Counted from the stretch's first letter, positions 31,345-42,149 are shown. The stretch: DNA of 64,000 bases from Meconema thalassinum (GCA_946902985.2 OX336388.2:131070346-131134345), one strand, 5' to 3'. Notes: generated from the sequence alone by a model not told the origin. A program made the numbers and translations.

Positions 31345-31700
31345 CACAAAGGTCATCATCATCATCATCATTTCCCAGCTCCAGTTTCCCGGGTGTGGAA
31401 TACAAGCGCTCACCATTTCTTTCCGTCGGAGAGGAGTTTCTGTTCTTCTTTGTCTTCCCATTTCACATTCCGTTTGTTGACCTCAGACTTCATTGTGCCT
31501 ATCCATCGATTTCTTGGTCTTCCTACTGGTCTCCTCCCTCTCACTTCTCTGTTAAAATAATTTCTTGGTGTTCTATTTCTGTGTTCAAACCACTGTAATC
31601 TGTGTCTTGCTAGGAGTTCAGCGACAGGTATTTTGATACCAACCTCCTGCCTGTTACCGTAGTTTCATTCGTAATCTTATCTTTCCTGATCCTCTGGTTC
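31345..31700 (-). mobile_element. Degenerate LINE tail with GAT end
   Basis: A (CATCAT)n start at 31352 followed by pyrimidine-rich sequence resembling the complement of family A-type tails. The minus strand shows only scattered RT C-terminal similarity with many stops. Confidence 0.45.
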
Positions 31701-32159
31701 ATTGTTCTGATGAATATCATTTCATATAAAATTGTGCAGCCTTAGACAAGGAGGTGAAGACTGGTGAATGTTTGAGTATCTAGGCAGCAGGAGGTGTAGT
31801 AGATTGCGGAGTCAAACTGCTTGCCTCTTTCCAAGATCGACTGGGGTTGATCACCAGTAATTGCATGTGATATTTTGTAAATGAAATTGTTTACATTCCA
31901 TGTAAAAAGGGTCATGATCGTGAGATAAGCAGTCCTATAAAGCTACAAGCTTGCTTCCTTTTCCTTTAAAATGGGAAAAACATAGCGTAAGAAACACGTT
32001 CAGGATGTCTGGAGGGAACAGAAAGACGGATTCAAATCTCCCTCTTGTCTAAGCCCTCTAAAATTGGTAATCTACTACACCCCCGCTGCGTGGATATTCA
32101 AACATGCACATATCTATAGTGATGCCATCATTACTTCCGACTTTATGTTTCAGTGCTAC

Positions 32160-32894
32160 ACTTGCCACAGTGGGTGAGTGGTTATTGTGTCGGACTAACA
32201 ACCCCAAGCTTGAAGGTTCGTTCCTGGCCCTGGTAAGTGATTTTTGAAAGGCGACAAAAGTCACGGCACGCATGCCATACGATGTTGGCATGTTAAAGAA
32301 CCTATTTGAATTAAGTAGGCCGTGTTCATAATGGCAAAATTAATCTCTGGATTTTCTGCCAACGAAGCCTCCGTGGCTTAGGCGGCAGCACGCCGGCCTC
32401 TCACCGCTGGATCCGTGGTTCAAATCCCGGTCACTCCATGTGAGATCTGTGCTGGACAAAACGGAGGCAGACAGGTTTTTCTCCGGGTACTCCGGTTTTC
32501 CCTGTCAAAATTTCATTCCAGCAACACTCTCCACTATCATTTCATTTCCTCTGTCATTCATTTAATCATTGCCCCAGAGGAGTGCGTCAGGCCTCGGCAG
32601 CCGGCACAGTTCATATCCTCGCCGCTAGATGGGGGCTTCATTCATTCCATTCCTGACCCGGTCGGAGACTGGAAGCAGGCTGTGGATTTTCATTCATTTT
32701 CTGCCAACACAAAAGTTCCTCCTTTCTCTAATAGAAACTGCTATAGTGTCGAGAAGCTTAGGTATCGATCCTCCTTGACTTTCATAGCATTCCATGGAAC
32801 AACAAAATTCGACATGCAAGCTGCCCTCTGGGCGTCAATTAACACAGTTTGCACCCGGCACTCGAGGCCATACAATATTATTATGATTATTATT
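32160..32894 (+). repeat. tRNA-derived SINE, family S1, copy 3 (contains an S2 SINE)
   Basis: Flanked by AGTGCTAC (32152-32159, 32895-32902). Head CAGTGGGTGAGTGGTTATTG and GGTTCGTTCC, then body; interrupted at 32364-32695 by an S2 SINE and resumed to an (ATT)n end. Confidence 0.85.
32364..32695 (+). repeat. tRNA-derived SINE, family S2, copy 1
   Basis: Flanked by perfect ATTTTCTGCCAAC (32351-32363, 32696-32708). Head GCCTCCGTGGCTTAGGCGGC (box A) and GGTTCAAATCC (box B), resembling a tRNA through the T-arm. Body includes CTCGGCAGCCGGCACAG. Ends TTTTCATT. Confidence 0.9.
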
Positions 32895-33157
32895 AGTGCT
32901 ACGCTAGAGCTATCTAGCAGTCAGAAGTGAAATCAATGCAGCCATTCAAATCAATATATCACGACAAATCGAGTTTTGTTCACGATGCCCTGATTTAGCA
33001 GGCAACATCGTTAGTGTTGTGGGCCGGGTAAATACCCAGTGGGAAGGTAAATATAAATTGGGTATTTACCCGGTGGTCATTTAAATACCCAAAATGAGGG
33101 TATTTTCAGTTTTTGACCTTTGTACAACACTTTTTGATGTGTTGATGAAGTGCTGGA

Positions 33158-33490
33158 GAGCCTCCGTGGCTTAGGCGGCAGCACGCCAGCCTCTCACCGC
33201 TGAGTCCGTGGTTCAAATCCCGGTCACTCCATGTGAGATCTGTGCTGGACAAAACGGAGGCAGACAGGTTTTTCTCCGGGTACTCCGGTTTTCCCTGTCA
33301 ACATTTCATTCCAGCAACACTCTCCACTACCATTTCATTTCATCTGTCATTCATTTAATCATTGCCCCAGAGGAGTGCGTCAGGCCTCGGCAGCCGGCAC
33401 AGTTCATATCCTCGCCGCTAGATGGGAGCTTCATTCATTCCATTCCTGACCCGGTCGGAGACTGGACGCAGGTTGTGAATTTTCATTTTC
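33158..33490 (+). repeat. tRNA-derived SINE, family S2, copy 2
   Basis: Flanked by ATGAAGTGCTGGA (33145-33157, 33491-33503). Nearly identical to copy 1 at 32364, so both are recent. The tRNA-like head and TTTTCATTTTC end are intact. Confidence 0.9.
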
Positions 33491-34294
33491 ATGAAGTGCT
33501 GGACAAACAAGGACTGAAACTCAAGTATTTGATGCCTTAAATTGAAATCGGGAACAATATTAATCCTTCAAAACAAAACAAAAAGGGAAAATGGACGTCC
33601 GGGTATTTTTGGGTATTTATGTTTTGACACTGTAACCTTGTCAATAAGTGTGTTTTTTTCCTTAAACTAAAGTAAAATATTGGATAAAACATTTTGGTTG
33701 TTTTGTGATTTAAATTTTTAATAAATACCAAGATAGTGAGAAGGTAGAGTTTTATTTCGGTACTGGAAATGAGCAACAAAGATGTGGGAGTGAAAAGCTA
33801 TTTTTGTAATAATTAGTAATATGCAAATTAATTGAAGTATGTGTGTCCAAAACTCAAAAGGTAATAAAATATATTCAATAGAAAGGAAATTTGAAAAGAA
33901 AAATGCTTAGTAAAAGTGCTTTCAGTTATTTTTCATTCAATTTTAAATATTAAAGAAACATTAATTTTTAAATTATACTCTAAATAATACAAATGCATGT
34001 CAGGAAGTTTTTGTAGTATGTGGGCTCTATAACCGGTGAAGATGTACTGTATGCCAGCAAGCATATGGGTTGGCAACACTGCTCAGCTCATCCTACCCAG
34101 AATTCAAACTGACACTGTACTTCCCTTCCATTTTCTATTCTTTGTTTGATTTTCTATTTACTAGTCTTTTTGGTTATTTGATCATTTATTTTATATATGA
34201 ATGATATTACAAACTGTTCTGAAAAACAGTATATTACACCTTTTGTAGAACTGGCCAATGCTCGGAATAAATTTACCCCAACTTTTATCTCAAT

Positions 34295-34686
34295 TAAAAC
34301 TCTGCAAGTCTTCTAGGTTTGTGCTGTGTCTTGTGTGGGGTTTCGCCTAGGACACCAAGCTGGCTCATCGACGGGCTCTTGGTGTCCCCGCCCAGACCCC
34401 CGAAGTAGTAACGAACTGCGCGCTACCTCCCTTTATATAGAGTGCAACTGCACTACTTGACTGCGAGAACTAAGCTCAAGCAGCCTTAACCTCCCCATGA
34501 AGGCTTCCAAAAAGATGGTATAATGGCTTTCATGGCCAGTGAATTAAAACTCAGCAAGTCTTCTAGGTAAGAGCCCGCCGATGAGCCAGCTTGGTGTCCT
34601 AGGCGAAACCCCTCACAAGACACGGCACAGACCTAGAAGACTTGCTGAGTTTTAATTCACCGGCCGTGAAAGCCAATATACCATCT
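34295..34686. mobile_element. Foldback retroposon, family P, copy 2
   Basis: Flanked by TTTTATCTCAAT (34283-34294, 34687-34698). About one forward unit from TAAAACTCTGCAAG to beyond GATGGTATAATGGC, a restart AAAACTCAGCAAG, then inversion at about 34570 to the end CCAATATACCATC. Confidence 0.8.
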
Positions 34687-34705
34687 TTTTATCTCAATGT
34701 TGGCT

Positions 34706-35702
34706 AAAGGCAAGTCCACACCAATGTTAATGAAAACATTTCTCAACATGTTTACTAAACATTTGTTAACAAACTTCTTCAACATTAAATAAACTGTTTG
34801 TGAGGTTATAATGGATAGGGTCAGGAAGAAGAAAGTACTTACAGCTGCATCTTTCATTAGTTTCGTGCGTACAAAATTAGAGGAAAGCGCAGACGCAAGG
34901 TGTGGAAAAGAAAAATATTGGAAAGGCGTTTAGAATTAAGTTAATTAATATTCTCATGTGCTTCCTGGTATGTCATAATTCCGCGCAATATACGAGTCGC
35001 TTGCGATTCGACAGTCGATTTTTAGAGAAGTAAAAGAGCATCGTATTCCGCCCTACGAATTTACAACCTTAATTTCGTCTTTGCGCATGCGCGAACCAAA
35101 ATTTTAATGAAAACACGAAAAGTTAATGAAAAGTTTCATTCACAAAAGTTAAAGATATTTTAAAACTCAGCAATTCTTCTAGGTTTGTGCCGTGTCTTGT
35201 GTGGGGTTTCGCCTAGGACACCAAGCTAGGCTCATCGGCGGGCTCTTGGTGTCCCCGCCCGGACCCCCACAGGAGTGACGAACTGCGCGCCACCTCCCTT
35301 TATATATACCATCTTTTTGGAAGCCTTCATAGGGAGGTTAAGGCTGCTTGAGCTTTTAGTTCTCGTAGTCAAGTGGTGCAGTTGCACCTTATATAAAGGG
35401 AGGTGGCGCGCAGTTCGTCACTCCTGTGGGGGTCCGGGCGGGGACACCAAGAGCCTGCCGATGAGCCTAGCTTGGTGTCCTAGGCGAAACCCCACACAAG
35501 ACACGGCACAAACCTAGAAGAATTGCTGAGTTTTAATTCACCGGCCGTGGAAGCCAATATACCATCTTTTTAAAGATATTTTGTTCATGAACATGCTCGA
35601 AAAGTTAACGAACACGCTATTTTGTTAATGAACAGTCAAAAATGTTCATGAACAGTGTTCATTAACAAAGTTAACGAAAACATCTTGGTGTGGACGTACC
35701 TT
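34706..35702. mobile_element. MITE with GTCCACACC inverted ends
   Basis: Left end AAGGCAAGTCCACACCA and right end, inverted, AAGGTACGTCCACACCA, followed inward by GTTAATGAAAACA-like repeats. Interrupted by a family P retroposon (35162-35569). No target duplication could be fixed. Confidence 0.6.
35162..35569. mobile_element. Foldback retroposon, family P, copy 3
   Basis: Flanked by TTAAAGATATTTT (35149-35161, 35570-35582). The left arm (35162-35310) and right arm (35395-35540) are almost perfect inverted copies of about 145 bp, so RNA from either strand would form a long hairpin. Switch occurs after about half a unit. Confidence 0.85.
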
Positions 35703-36207
35703 AAAAGGCCTAGTTCAATTCTAACCCTGAGTTTTTCAGGTTATAACTATTGAATTTTATCTCCTGATCTAATTCCCAATTCTAATTCTGTTTTTAAGTC
35801 CCAATTCTAATTAAATTTAATTTTATAAACTATCTAATGTTGTTACATTTCTAAAAAGTTAATGTAGAATAGTTTGCGTACCAGTTCCCTATTTTTAAGG
35901 TTCAACTTACCACGACACAGGATTTTTAATGAAAAATCTATAATACCCGGGTATTTACCCGAGTATATACCCTGGGTATTTACCCCGATTTATAAATACC
36001 TGGGTATTTTACATCACTAAACATCGTGAACGAAACTCAATTTGTCATGATATATCAATTGAATGGCTGGTTAGAGAGATTTCTCTTCTGACCTCTAGGT
36101 ATCATACCACTGAAACGTTAAGTCGGAAGTAACGGTAGCATCACTAGACTCGCTCTAATGGCGTACAGTTTTATTCCTTTACATTTGTCTATTAGCCACT
36201 CGTTTCC

Positions 36208-36236
36208 CATGACGATGCGGAAAGGCGAAACCGGTC
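36208..36236 (+). other. Hammerhead-like motif f
   Basis: ATGACGATGC, a 6-base loop and GCGAAACCGG: the ordered core TGANGA ... GAAAC with a very short stem. The first core base is A rather than C, so activity is doubtful. Confidence 0.3.
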
Positions 36237-36667
36237 AGAAATAAAATACAATTTTTAGATATGGAATTACAAACAATAGTTATTTGTATATAATATATAA
36301 TTACATCAAGTACCTTCAATCATTACTATTAATAGCATTAAAGAAAACATGTTTTGAATGTAATCAGCGACTTCTGTATTATCTCTGTAATTGAACCAAT
36401 AAAAGCAGCTGTGAATACAATATAATCTGTGTTTCATTTGACTATGAGCTGGTTCTACCATCTCCTGGTGGTAAGTAGTTCCTTTCAGTATAAAAGTCCT
36501 GGCTATTTCGATTGTGATCTACCATGTTCATACGAGGGCATGCAATTACCAAGCAGTACACAACGTAATGCTGGAGATGGCATACCTACTTTTGTGCAGC
36601 AGAGTTAATGGTGTTACATTTTTTAAAAATTGCATTCAGTTTCATTTATCTGCCTCTCTCTCTTAAG

Positions 36668-37039
36668 TTAACAGCCCTGGGGCTGGTTTGCAGCAACTCG
36701 CCAATCTTCTCTATTCTCCGCCATCCTCTTCAATTCGTGATATGATTTTGTGTTTGTGTCTGTCATTATCTGTGTGATGTATGCAAATGGTGGTCTTCCT
36801 CTTTTGTTTTTCCCTTCTAACATCCCTTCGATGACTCTTGCTAGCAGGCTATTATGTCTGAGAATATGTCCCAACATATTCGCTCTTCTTGTTTTCAGAC
36901 TCTTCATAACGCTTCTACTTTCTCCTGCTCTTCTGAATACCTCTTCATTTGTCATATGTTGTATCCAACAGTTCTTAAGCATTCTTCTCCAGCATGAAGC
37001 CTCAAAAGCCATCAACTTCTTCTCTTCTAACTTCCCCAT
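36668..37039 (-). pseudogene. LINE family F C-terminal fragment
   Basis: 123 open codons from MGKLEEKKLMAFEA to the stop after ANQPQGC. The codons just before the Met lie 2 kb away beyond the inserted DNA element. Confidence 0.7.
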
Positions 37040-37040
37040 T

Positions 37041-39014
37041 CAGGACAGTTACAGGTCAGGGAAATTTTCTGCAAGGTCAGGGAACTTTTTAATTTTTTAA
37101 AATAAAAGCGTGAATCTGTCTATTTGCCTGTAGCGCGAAGCTCCTTCGCTTTGTCGGGTTAGGGCTGCAAAATACTAAAATTGTAAAATAGAGGAGAGAG
37201 AGCAAGAAAGGAACACATTGCGGTAGCCCTGCTGATCTCGATACTTGGTCTCGTCGCGTCGTTTGTCCCCACTACACTCTTTCCTCCACTTTCCCTTGCC
37301 CAAGTTGGTCGCGCTTGTTCGGGGTCAAAGCCTCTACTCCACATGCACCAACCCCTCGCGTCCCCTTTCATCTCGTCCGTGTTCGGTTCTCCGAAGTTTC
37401 GCTTCGTGTATCTTCGGCATAGCACCAATGCTTGATATACTAATAGAGAGATGATAGTCGAAAATCAGCTCGAACGTTCTCTCATAGGCCTACGACAAGT
37501 GTACGATGGAGTTCAATCCGAGGGAGAGTTAGGTAAAGTGACTGTCACCAAAGAAATGCTCGTTCAGAATATGAAAATGCACCTAAGGAGAGGGCCGCCG
37601 AAAAGAAAACGAGGCCAAGGAAAAACCGAAGAGAACAATTGTAGACGAAGTAAAAGAGTTGAAAACCAAAAGAGTCAAATTGATGTTAGAAAAAGAAGCC
37701 GAACTAAATGATATTGAAGAATGTTTAAAAGTGCTAAACAGCGGGTACTTGTAGAGAGTTCAAATAGATGTATGCAACAAAAGTTTTAACGCTAGTGTGT
37801 TAGCTTTTCAAAATGTGATCGTACTTACTTTCGCTAAGAATGTAGCGAAAAGGTGTATACTCCGAGCCAAGTCCATCGATTTCTTTACCAGTATCAGTCA
37901 CTAAATTTTGTGTTTTAGATGTCTATATTTTTTCTCAGTATTGTTTATGTATTTTAAGTGTTAGTAATTTTAGCAATAAGATCTTATGGGTACAAAACAG
38001 GTCACGATGTATGGTCTTCCTAGTGTATGTCAGGCGTCCGTTAAAGCTTTTAAGTATCAAACCATTCTTTTTGTTCTTCAATTTTGATCAGTATAGGATA
38101 AGGTATCAACGAATCCGTGCCATACCAGACTTAGTGTCACCTAGATCGCGTATGGATTTTGTAATCCATTGATGTCAGTCATGGCGCAGTCGTAAGACGT
38201 AAAAGATTACAAAGTGTTAAATGTCTTTCCGTGTTGTCTGTGGGTCCGTGCAATACTTGTTTCCTTCCTAGACAATGAAAAGGGCTTTTGCAGTCAATCG
38301 GTGTAAATAAGTCCGATAGTTTTTGAGTACAATTAAATGGTGTCATAGTGCCATCTTTTTGATTACCTATTTTTAATTTCTTTCTTACCTTAGCAATAAT
38401 TTTGAAGGAATCCGTGCCATGTACGTTACTTACCCACTAGGCCATAGTTTTTAAGTCATTAGTTATAACAATTGCAATAACTTTTTGAATATAAGAAGTT
38501 TCATTGTGAACTGAGTGTACTGACAAAGAAAGAAGTTAAAAATTATGTTCCTTGAATCTTTTTTTTTTTTTTCAATTTATTTGTCGTGTTAACTTATTAT
38601 TTTTTTAGTCAGATGTAGCCAGTTTTTTCCATGCCTTCTGAAGTGCTCACGGCATCTAAAACTGGGCTAATTCTTAAAATTAGCTTTTTGTAAATTCTTT
38701 CTTTAAGCCTTTTCTTTACAATCTCTGAAAAGAAACTCTTTTTCTGTATGAGATAGCTTACATATCTCGTGTAATACAGTAGCTGGAAAAAAAAGTTAGC
38801 ATGGACGTGTATTTAAAGAAAAATAAAAAATTTAATCACCCTATGTCGTGCGATTCGAAGATGTAAATCAGTAACTATCGTTTGATCAATTCGACGGGTT
38901 TTATTTTTAAAATATGTTCATACGGTGATCAGAATAAAGTATATGTATTGGTGGTCAGGGAAAATGGGATCTTAAGTCAGGGAAAATGCAAATCTTGGTC
39001 TTGTAACTACCCTG
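37041..39014. mobile_element. DNA transposon of unassigned superfamily, 5-bp duplication
   Basis: Termini CAGGACAGTTACAGG and, inverted, CAGGGTAGTTACAAG, with TCAGGGAA motifs inside both ends. The interrupted LINE codons give an exact empty site: CCATT is present at 37036-37040 and 39015-39019 and once in the uninterrupted reading frame. A short basic coding remnant is at 37451-37754. A 5-bp duplication with CAG ends does not fit the common superfamilies. Confidence 0.7.
37451..37754 (+). pseudogene. Basic/coiled-coil coding remnant in unassigned transposon
   Basis: An open stretch (SLIGLRQVYDGVQSEGELG, TVTKEMLVQNM, then Lys/Arg-rich) that continues in the next frame as TIVDEVKELKTKRVKLMLEK and EAELNDIEECLKVLNSGYL to a stop at 37754. 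The heptad-like Leu/Ile spacing suggests a coiled coil. Two frames or a frameshift; probably the end of a transposase-associated protein. Family not recognised. Confidence 0.4.
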
Positions 39015-39033
39015 CCATTGTCCAGGTCTCACT

Positions 39034-39081
39034 GGGGCAGATCTCGTAGTTCTGCCCCTTGAAACCTCAATAACTAACTAA
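39034..39081 (+). mobile_element. 48-bp stem-loop nano-insertion, TAAC-tail type
   Basis: Flanked by CAGGTCTCACT (39023-39033, 39082-39092). The insertion starts at the first stem base: a 7-bp hairpin stem (39034-39040 with 39052-39058), a short CTTGAAACCTCAAT linker and TAAC repeats. The LINE codons around it are continuous once it is removed, so both borders are certain to within a base or two. Confidence 0.9.
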
Positions 39082-39572
39082 CAGGTCTCACTACCATACA
39101 AAGTCACACTCCACACATACGTCTTCAACAGTCTTTTCCTTATTTTTAGGTCTATACTTCTGGATGTGAAGAGATTCTTCTTTCTATAAAAGGCATTCTT
39201 TGCCTGAATAATTCTACTCCGAATTTCTCGTTTGCTGGTTCCATCATACATTATCATGCTTCCTTCACATGTTGTATTCTATCATTCTTGATATAAATTG
39301 CTGGTGCTCTTCTATGATCTTCCTGGTTCCGACAGCATACAAGTACATTATTATTTAATTTTTATTCATCTTCATATTAAATTCGTTTTTAAGGATGTTA
39401 TTTATTACATGAAGTATCTGTTGAAGATCATCTTTATTATCTGTTGTTAAAGCAATGTCATCTGCGAATCTGAGCATGTCAATCTTTTCCCCATGTATAT
39501 TTACTCCAACTAAATCTCGCGTATCCTATTTATGGTGTCTTGGACATACAAATTAAATAAGTAAGGAGATAG

Positions 39573-40086
39573 GTTGGTTGGTTCCTCAGTTTACGGTCTG
39601 CGACAACGCGGTCATGTAGCCCTGTGTACTTTGGGTGTGTGTAGCTCTGTCTGATAACCGATGTTAATTGTGATGACTGTATTAGTGTGTGTATCTGTTT
39701 TAATTCAAGTAGGACTGCAGACGATCAATTTTCAAGTAGTTCCTACTTTTGCCGACAAACGCCATCATCAACGACCAACTAGTTCAGAAATTAGTTACCA
39801 GATGCCACCGCAGTCGGCTCCTGACGACGAACGTAGGAACCTAAGAACGTTAGTCATATGTTTAACCTATATTAATTTAGCTTCACACAGGTGTAATTAG
39901 TGGAAGGTTCTTTAACATGCCATAAATCTATGACATGGGACCGACGGCTTTACTTCCCCTCCGAAGGAAGACATACTGAGGGATTTTTAATGTTCTTAAA
40001 AAATCCGACGACTTCGGCCGGGTTTGAACCCGCGATCTTGGGCATAGAAGCTCAGCATGCTACCAACTACGCCACCGAAGCCGCTC
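39573..40086 (-). repeat. tRNA-derived SINE, family S5, full copy
   Basis: Flanked by AAGTAAGGAGATAG (39559-39572, 40087-40100). Minus-strand head GGTGGCGTAGTTGGTAGC and GGGTTCAAACCC, a tRNA-like structure, then about 430 bp of body ending in GGTTGGTTGG-like repeats. Confidence 0.9.
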
Positions 40087-40329
40087 AAGTAAGGAGATAG
40101 CAAGCATCCTTGTCGTACTCCTTTTTTTTTATTATTTCAACCTCTTCCTTGTTATTGCCAGAACTTACTATTCCCCTTCATTCTTATACAAACTATGTAC
40201 AGTGAAACCTCTCTATAACGGACACCTTTGGGACCGTAAATACTGTTCGCCAAAGAGAGGGTTAGAGAAAATGAATGCAATTTGGCACATGTACTTGTGC
40301 AGTATGTGTACTTACATAAAAACGTAGGG

Positions 40330-40863
40330 TTACACGCGATAAAACAGTCCAGTTTCGTCCGCATTTAAAATGTTTTCCGGCGAATAGCCGTTAGTAATGG
40401 AAGGCAACTTTTCTTCCCAGCTTGAAACATTATTCATATCAACACTGGAGGATTCTCCGCAGATTGCTCTGAATTTTAGATCGTGGCACTTACTGAAAAT
40501 CTCAAGCCAGCCGTTCAAGGCTTTGAAATCTCCGATACCTAACTCTGCCGCGAAATCCAATGCTTTGGCCTGTATCATTGGTCCAGACACAGGGACGTTC
40601 TGACTTCTTATTTTGCTGAACCACTCTATCACTGCCTTATCAATAACTGCACCATTACCACTTTGAAACTCTCGAATTTGCAGCTCATTACCATTAAGAC
40701 GCCGTACCTTAATTATCTCTTCTTGTTTTTTCACATTTTCCACTGCCTGTGTCTTTCCAATCTTAAACACTTCAGATAGTTTCCGTACACCACATTTCTC
40801 ACGTTTGTGATAATCTATGATGTCTACTTTCTCTTTTAAAGTTAAACTTTTATGAGGAGCCAT
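40330..40863 (-). pseudogene. Tigger/pogo-like transposase, N-terminal half
   Basis: It begins MAPHKSLTLKEKVDIIDYHK with a psq/CENP-B type helix-turn-helix (VRKLSEVFKIGKTQAVENV), then a second DNA-binding domain (DKAVIEWFSKIRSQNVPVSG, ALDFAAELGIGDFKALNGWL) and the start of the DDE core (ENILNADETGLFYRV) before a stop. The frame is also open a few codons upstream. Missing DDE second and third acidic residues, so inactive. Confidence 0.85.
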
Positions 40864-41227
40864 TTCAGGTGCACTTACTTGCTTCTGCAACGCACAGGTC
40901 CTACTATAGATTTAAGAAGTTTCATGGTAAAACTAACCAGATAGTGAAAGTATGAAATCCCTTATCATGACCATTTCTAGTTCAAGAGAACAATGAAAGT
41001 GACACCGTTAGGTCTAAGTTTATTTTTGGAGCATTGCAGAAGGTAGGGGATGGGTAGGTCAGCACTTACTGGCTTCCAGGAAGCACAGGATGTGTCAAAA
41101 GTACATTAACACAAAAGAGTGTTCATACAAGACTAATAGACCTACATAGATGTGATTTCTTTTCAAAACAAGTGTCGCTAAGAGAGGTTGGTTGATTATT
41201 TTAAATGCGGCCGGGGTGTGAGTGCCT

Positions 41228-42055
41228 GCATCATCATCATCATCATGTATAGTTTCCAGCCCCAGGCTGGGTCTGTTTGGAACATAAGCCTCGCCACTTA
41301 GTTCTTTCTTCCCACGACCTCTCCGCTGTCACTCTGGTCCAGTCCTCGCCTCTCTTCTTGACACATTCCTCCACTCCTTTCAGCCATCTATCTCTTGGTC
41401 TTCCCCTTGGTTGTTTCTTCTGCATCTGCATCTCATGTATCCTCTTGGGAATCTTCTTCTCATCCATTCTCTTTAAGTGTCCATACCATCTCAGTCTTGA
41501 TGTCTCAATCCTACCTTGCAAGGGCTCCTCTTTCACTATTTCCCTGACCTTTTCATTCCTCACCCTGTCTCTTCTTGTTACTCCGATCCTACTTCGCAGG
41601 AACTTCATTTCACCTGCCTGTATTCTGCTTATGTCTCTTTTCTTCATTGTCCACGTTTCTGAAGCATAGGTCAGTATCGGGATATAGTAGCTTCTGTATA
41701 ACACTTCCTTGCTTTTTTGTGGGACATCTTTATTCCACACTAAGCTCCTAATGCTTCTCAGAAATGCTTCTGCCTGTCTGCCACGTTCCGTAATCTCTTT
41801 GTCATTTCTCCCATTTTCCTCCACTATACTTCCCAAGTACTTGAGACTTTCCACCTTCCTCAGCTGTCCACCTCCAAGTGTTATCCCACTCATTGGTCTG
41901 TCCTTTTTCCTGGTCGTTAACAGGATCTCACATTTACTGATGTTGAACTTCCATCCGTACTCTCCCACTGTTTCTTCCCAAGCCTTCAGTTGCTCCTGAA
42001 TTTCCTCCTCCTTGTTTCCCCAGACCATGAGATCATCTGCAAACACCATAAGGGA
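41228..42055 (-). pseudogene. LINE tail, family A, 268-codon open fragment
   Basis: Open from MVFADDLMVWGNKEEEIQEQ (the RT FADD box is at the very start) through KCEILLTTRKKDRP, ESLKYLGSIVEENGRND, LTYASETWTMKKRD, LRWYGHLKRMDEKKIP and SKQTQPGAGNYT, with a (CAT)n array at its left edge. It is 5'-truncated just at the RT catalytic box. Inserted in the Tigger element. Confidence 0.8.
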
Positions 42056-42149
42056 GATTAATGACTAATATACTTACCGTAATAGCGGTTTGGTCACGGA
42101 CCTAGAAAATAGTCCGTTACGAGAGGTTTCATTGTATATATATTGCATG

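Larger units (their letters stand above)
33012..36019. mobile_element. 3.0-kb hAT element, non-coding
   Basis: Flanked by a perfect 8-bp duplication AACATCGT (33004-33011, 36020-36027). Termini TAGTGTTG and, inverted, TAGTGATG; both subterminal regions repeat GGGTATTTACCC-like motifs. Contains an S2 SINE, two family P foldback retroposons and a MITE. No transposase is recognised. Confidence 0.85.
32110..36160. mobile_element. Outer foldback element split by nested insertions
   Basis: Sequences at 32115-32151 plus 32903-33003 and at 36020-36155 are inverted copies (GTGATGCC..TTACTTCCGACTT; GCCATTCAA..ATATATCA; TTCACGATG). The left arm is interrupted by an S1 SINE and the element's middle by a 3-kb hAT (33012-36019). 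This is the oldest layer of the stack. Confidence 0.65.
36660..40199 (-). mobile_element. LINE family F, 3' half, carrying three insertions
   Basis: A minus-strand non-LTR remnant running from the RT (GVRQGCLLSPYLF near 40110, LRFADDIALTTDNKDDLQQI near 39470) through KNAFYRKKNLFTSRS and TLYGSET to MGKLEEKKLMAFEASCWRRM, ANMLGHILRHNSL and NREDWRVAANQPQGC. It is interrupted by a SINE (39573-40086), a 48-bp insertion (39034-39081) and a DNA element (37041-39014). Coding frame resumes exactly across each target duplication. Confidence 0.75.
40200..42134 (-). mobile_element. Tigger-like (pogo) DNA transposon, truncated gene
   Basis: Flanked by TA (40198-40199, 42135-42136). Inverted ends CAGTGAAACCTCTCTATAAC and CAATGAAACCTCTCGTAAC. 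The transposase reads right to left and stops after the first catalytic Asp; the second half of the gene is deleted. A family A LINE tail (41228-42055) lies between promoter end and gene. Confidence 0.88.

Noticed and set aside
32366..32440. Genuine tRNA genes at tRNA-like heads (also 33160, 39990-40083, 49167, 53330-53403, 59286)
   Set aside because: All but the isolated one at 59286 continue into SINE bodies, most with target duplications, and acceptor stems are imperfect; the 59286 one also lacks a convincing acceptor stem. They are more likely SINE promoters or remnants than tRNA genes.
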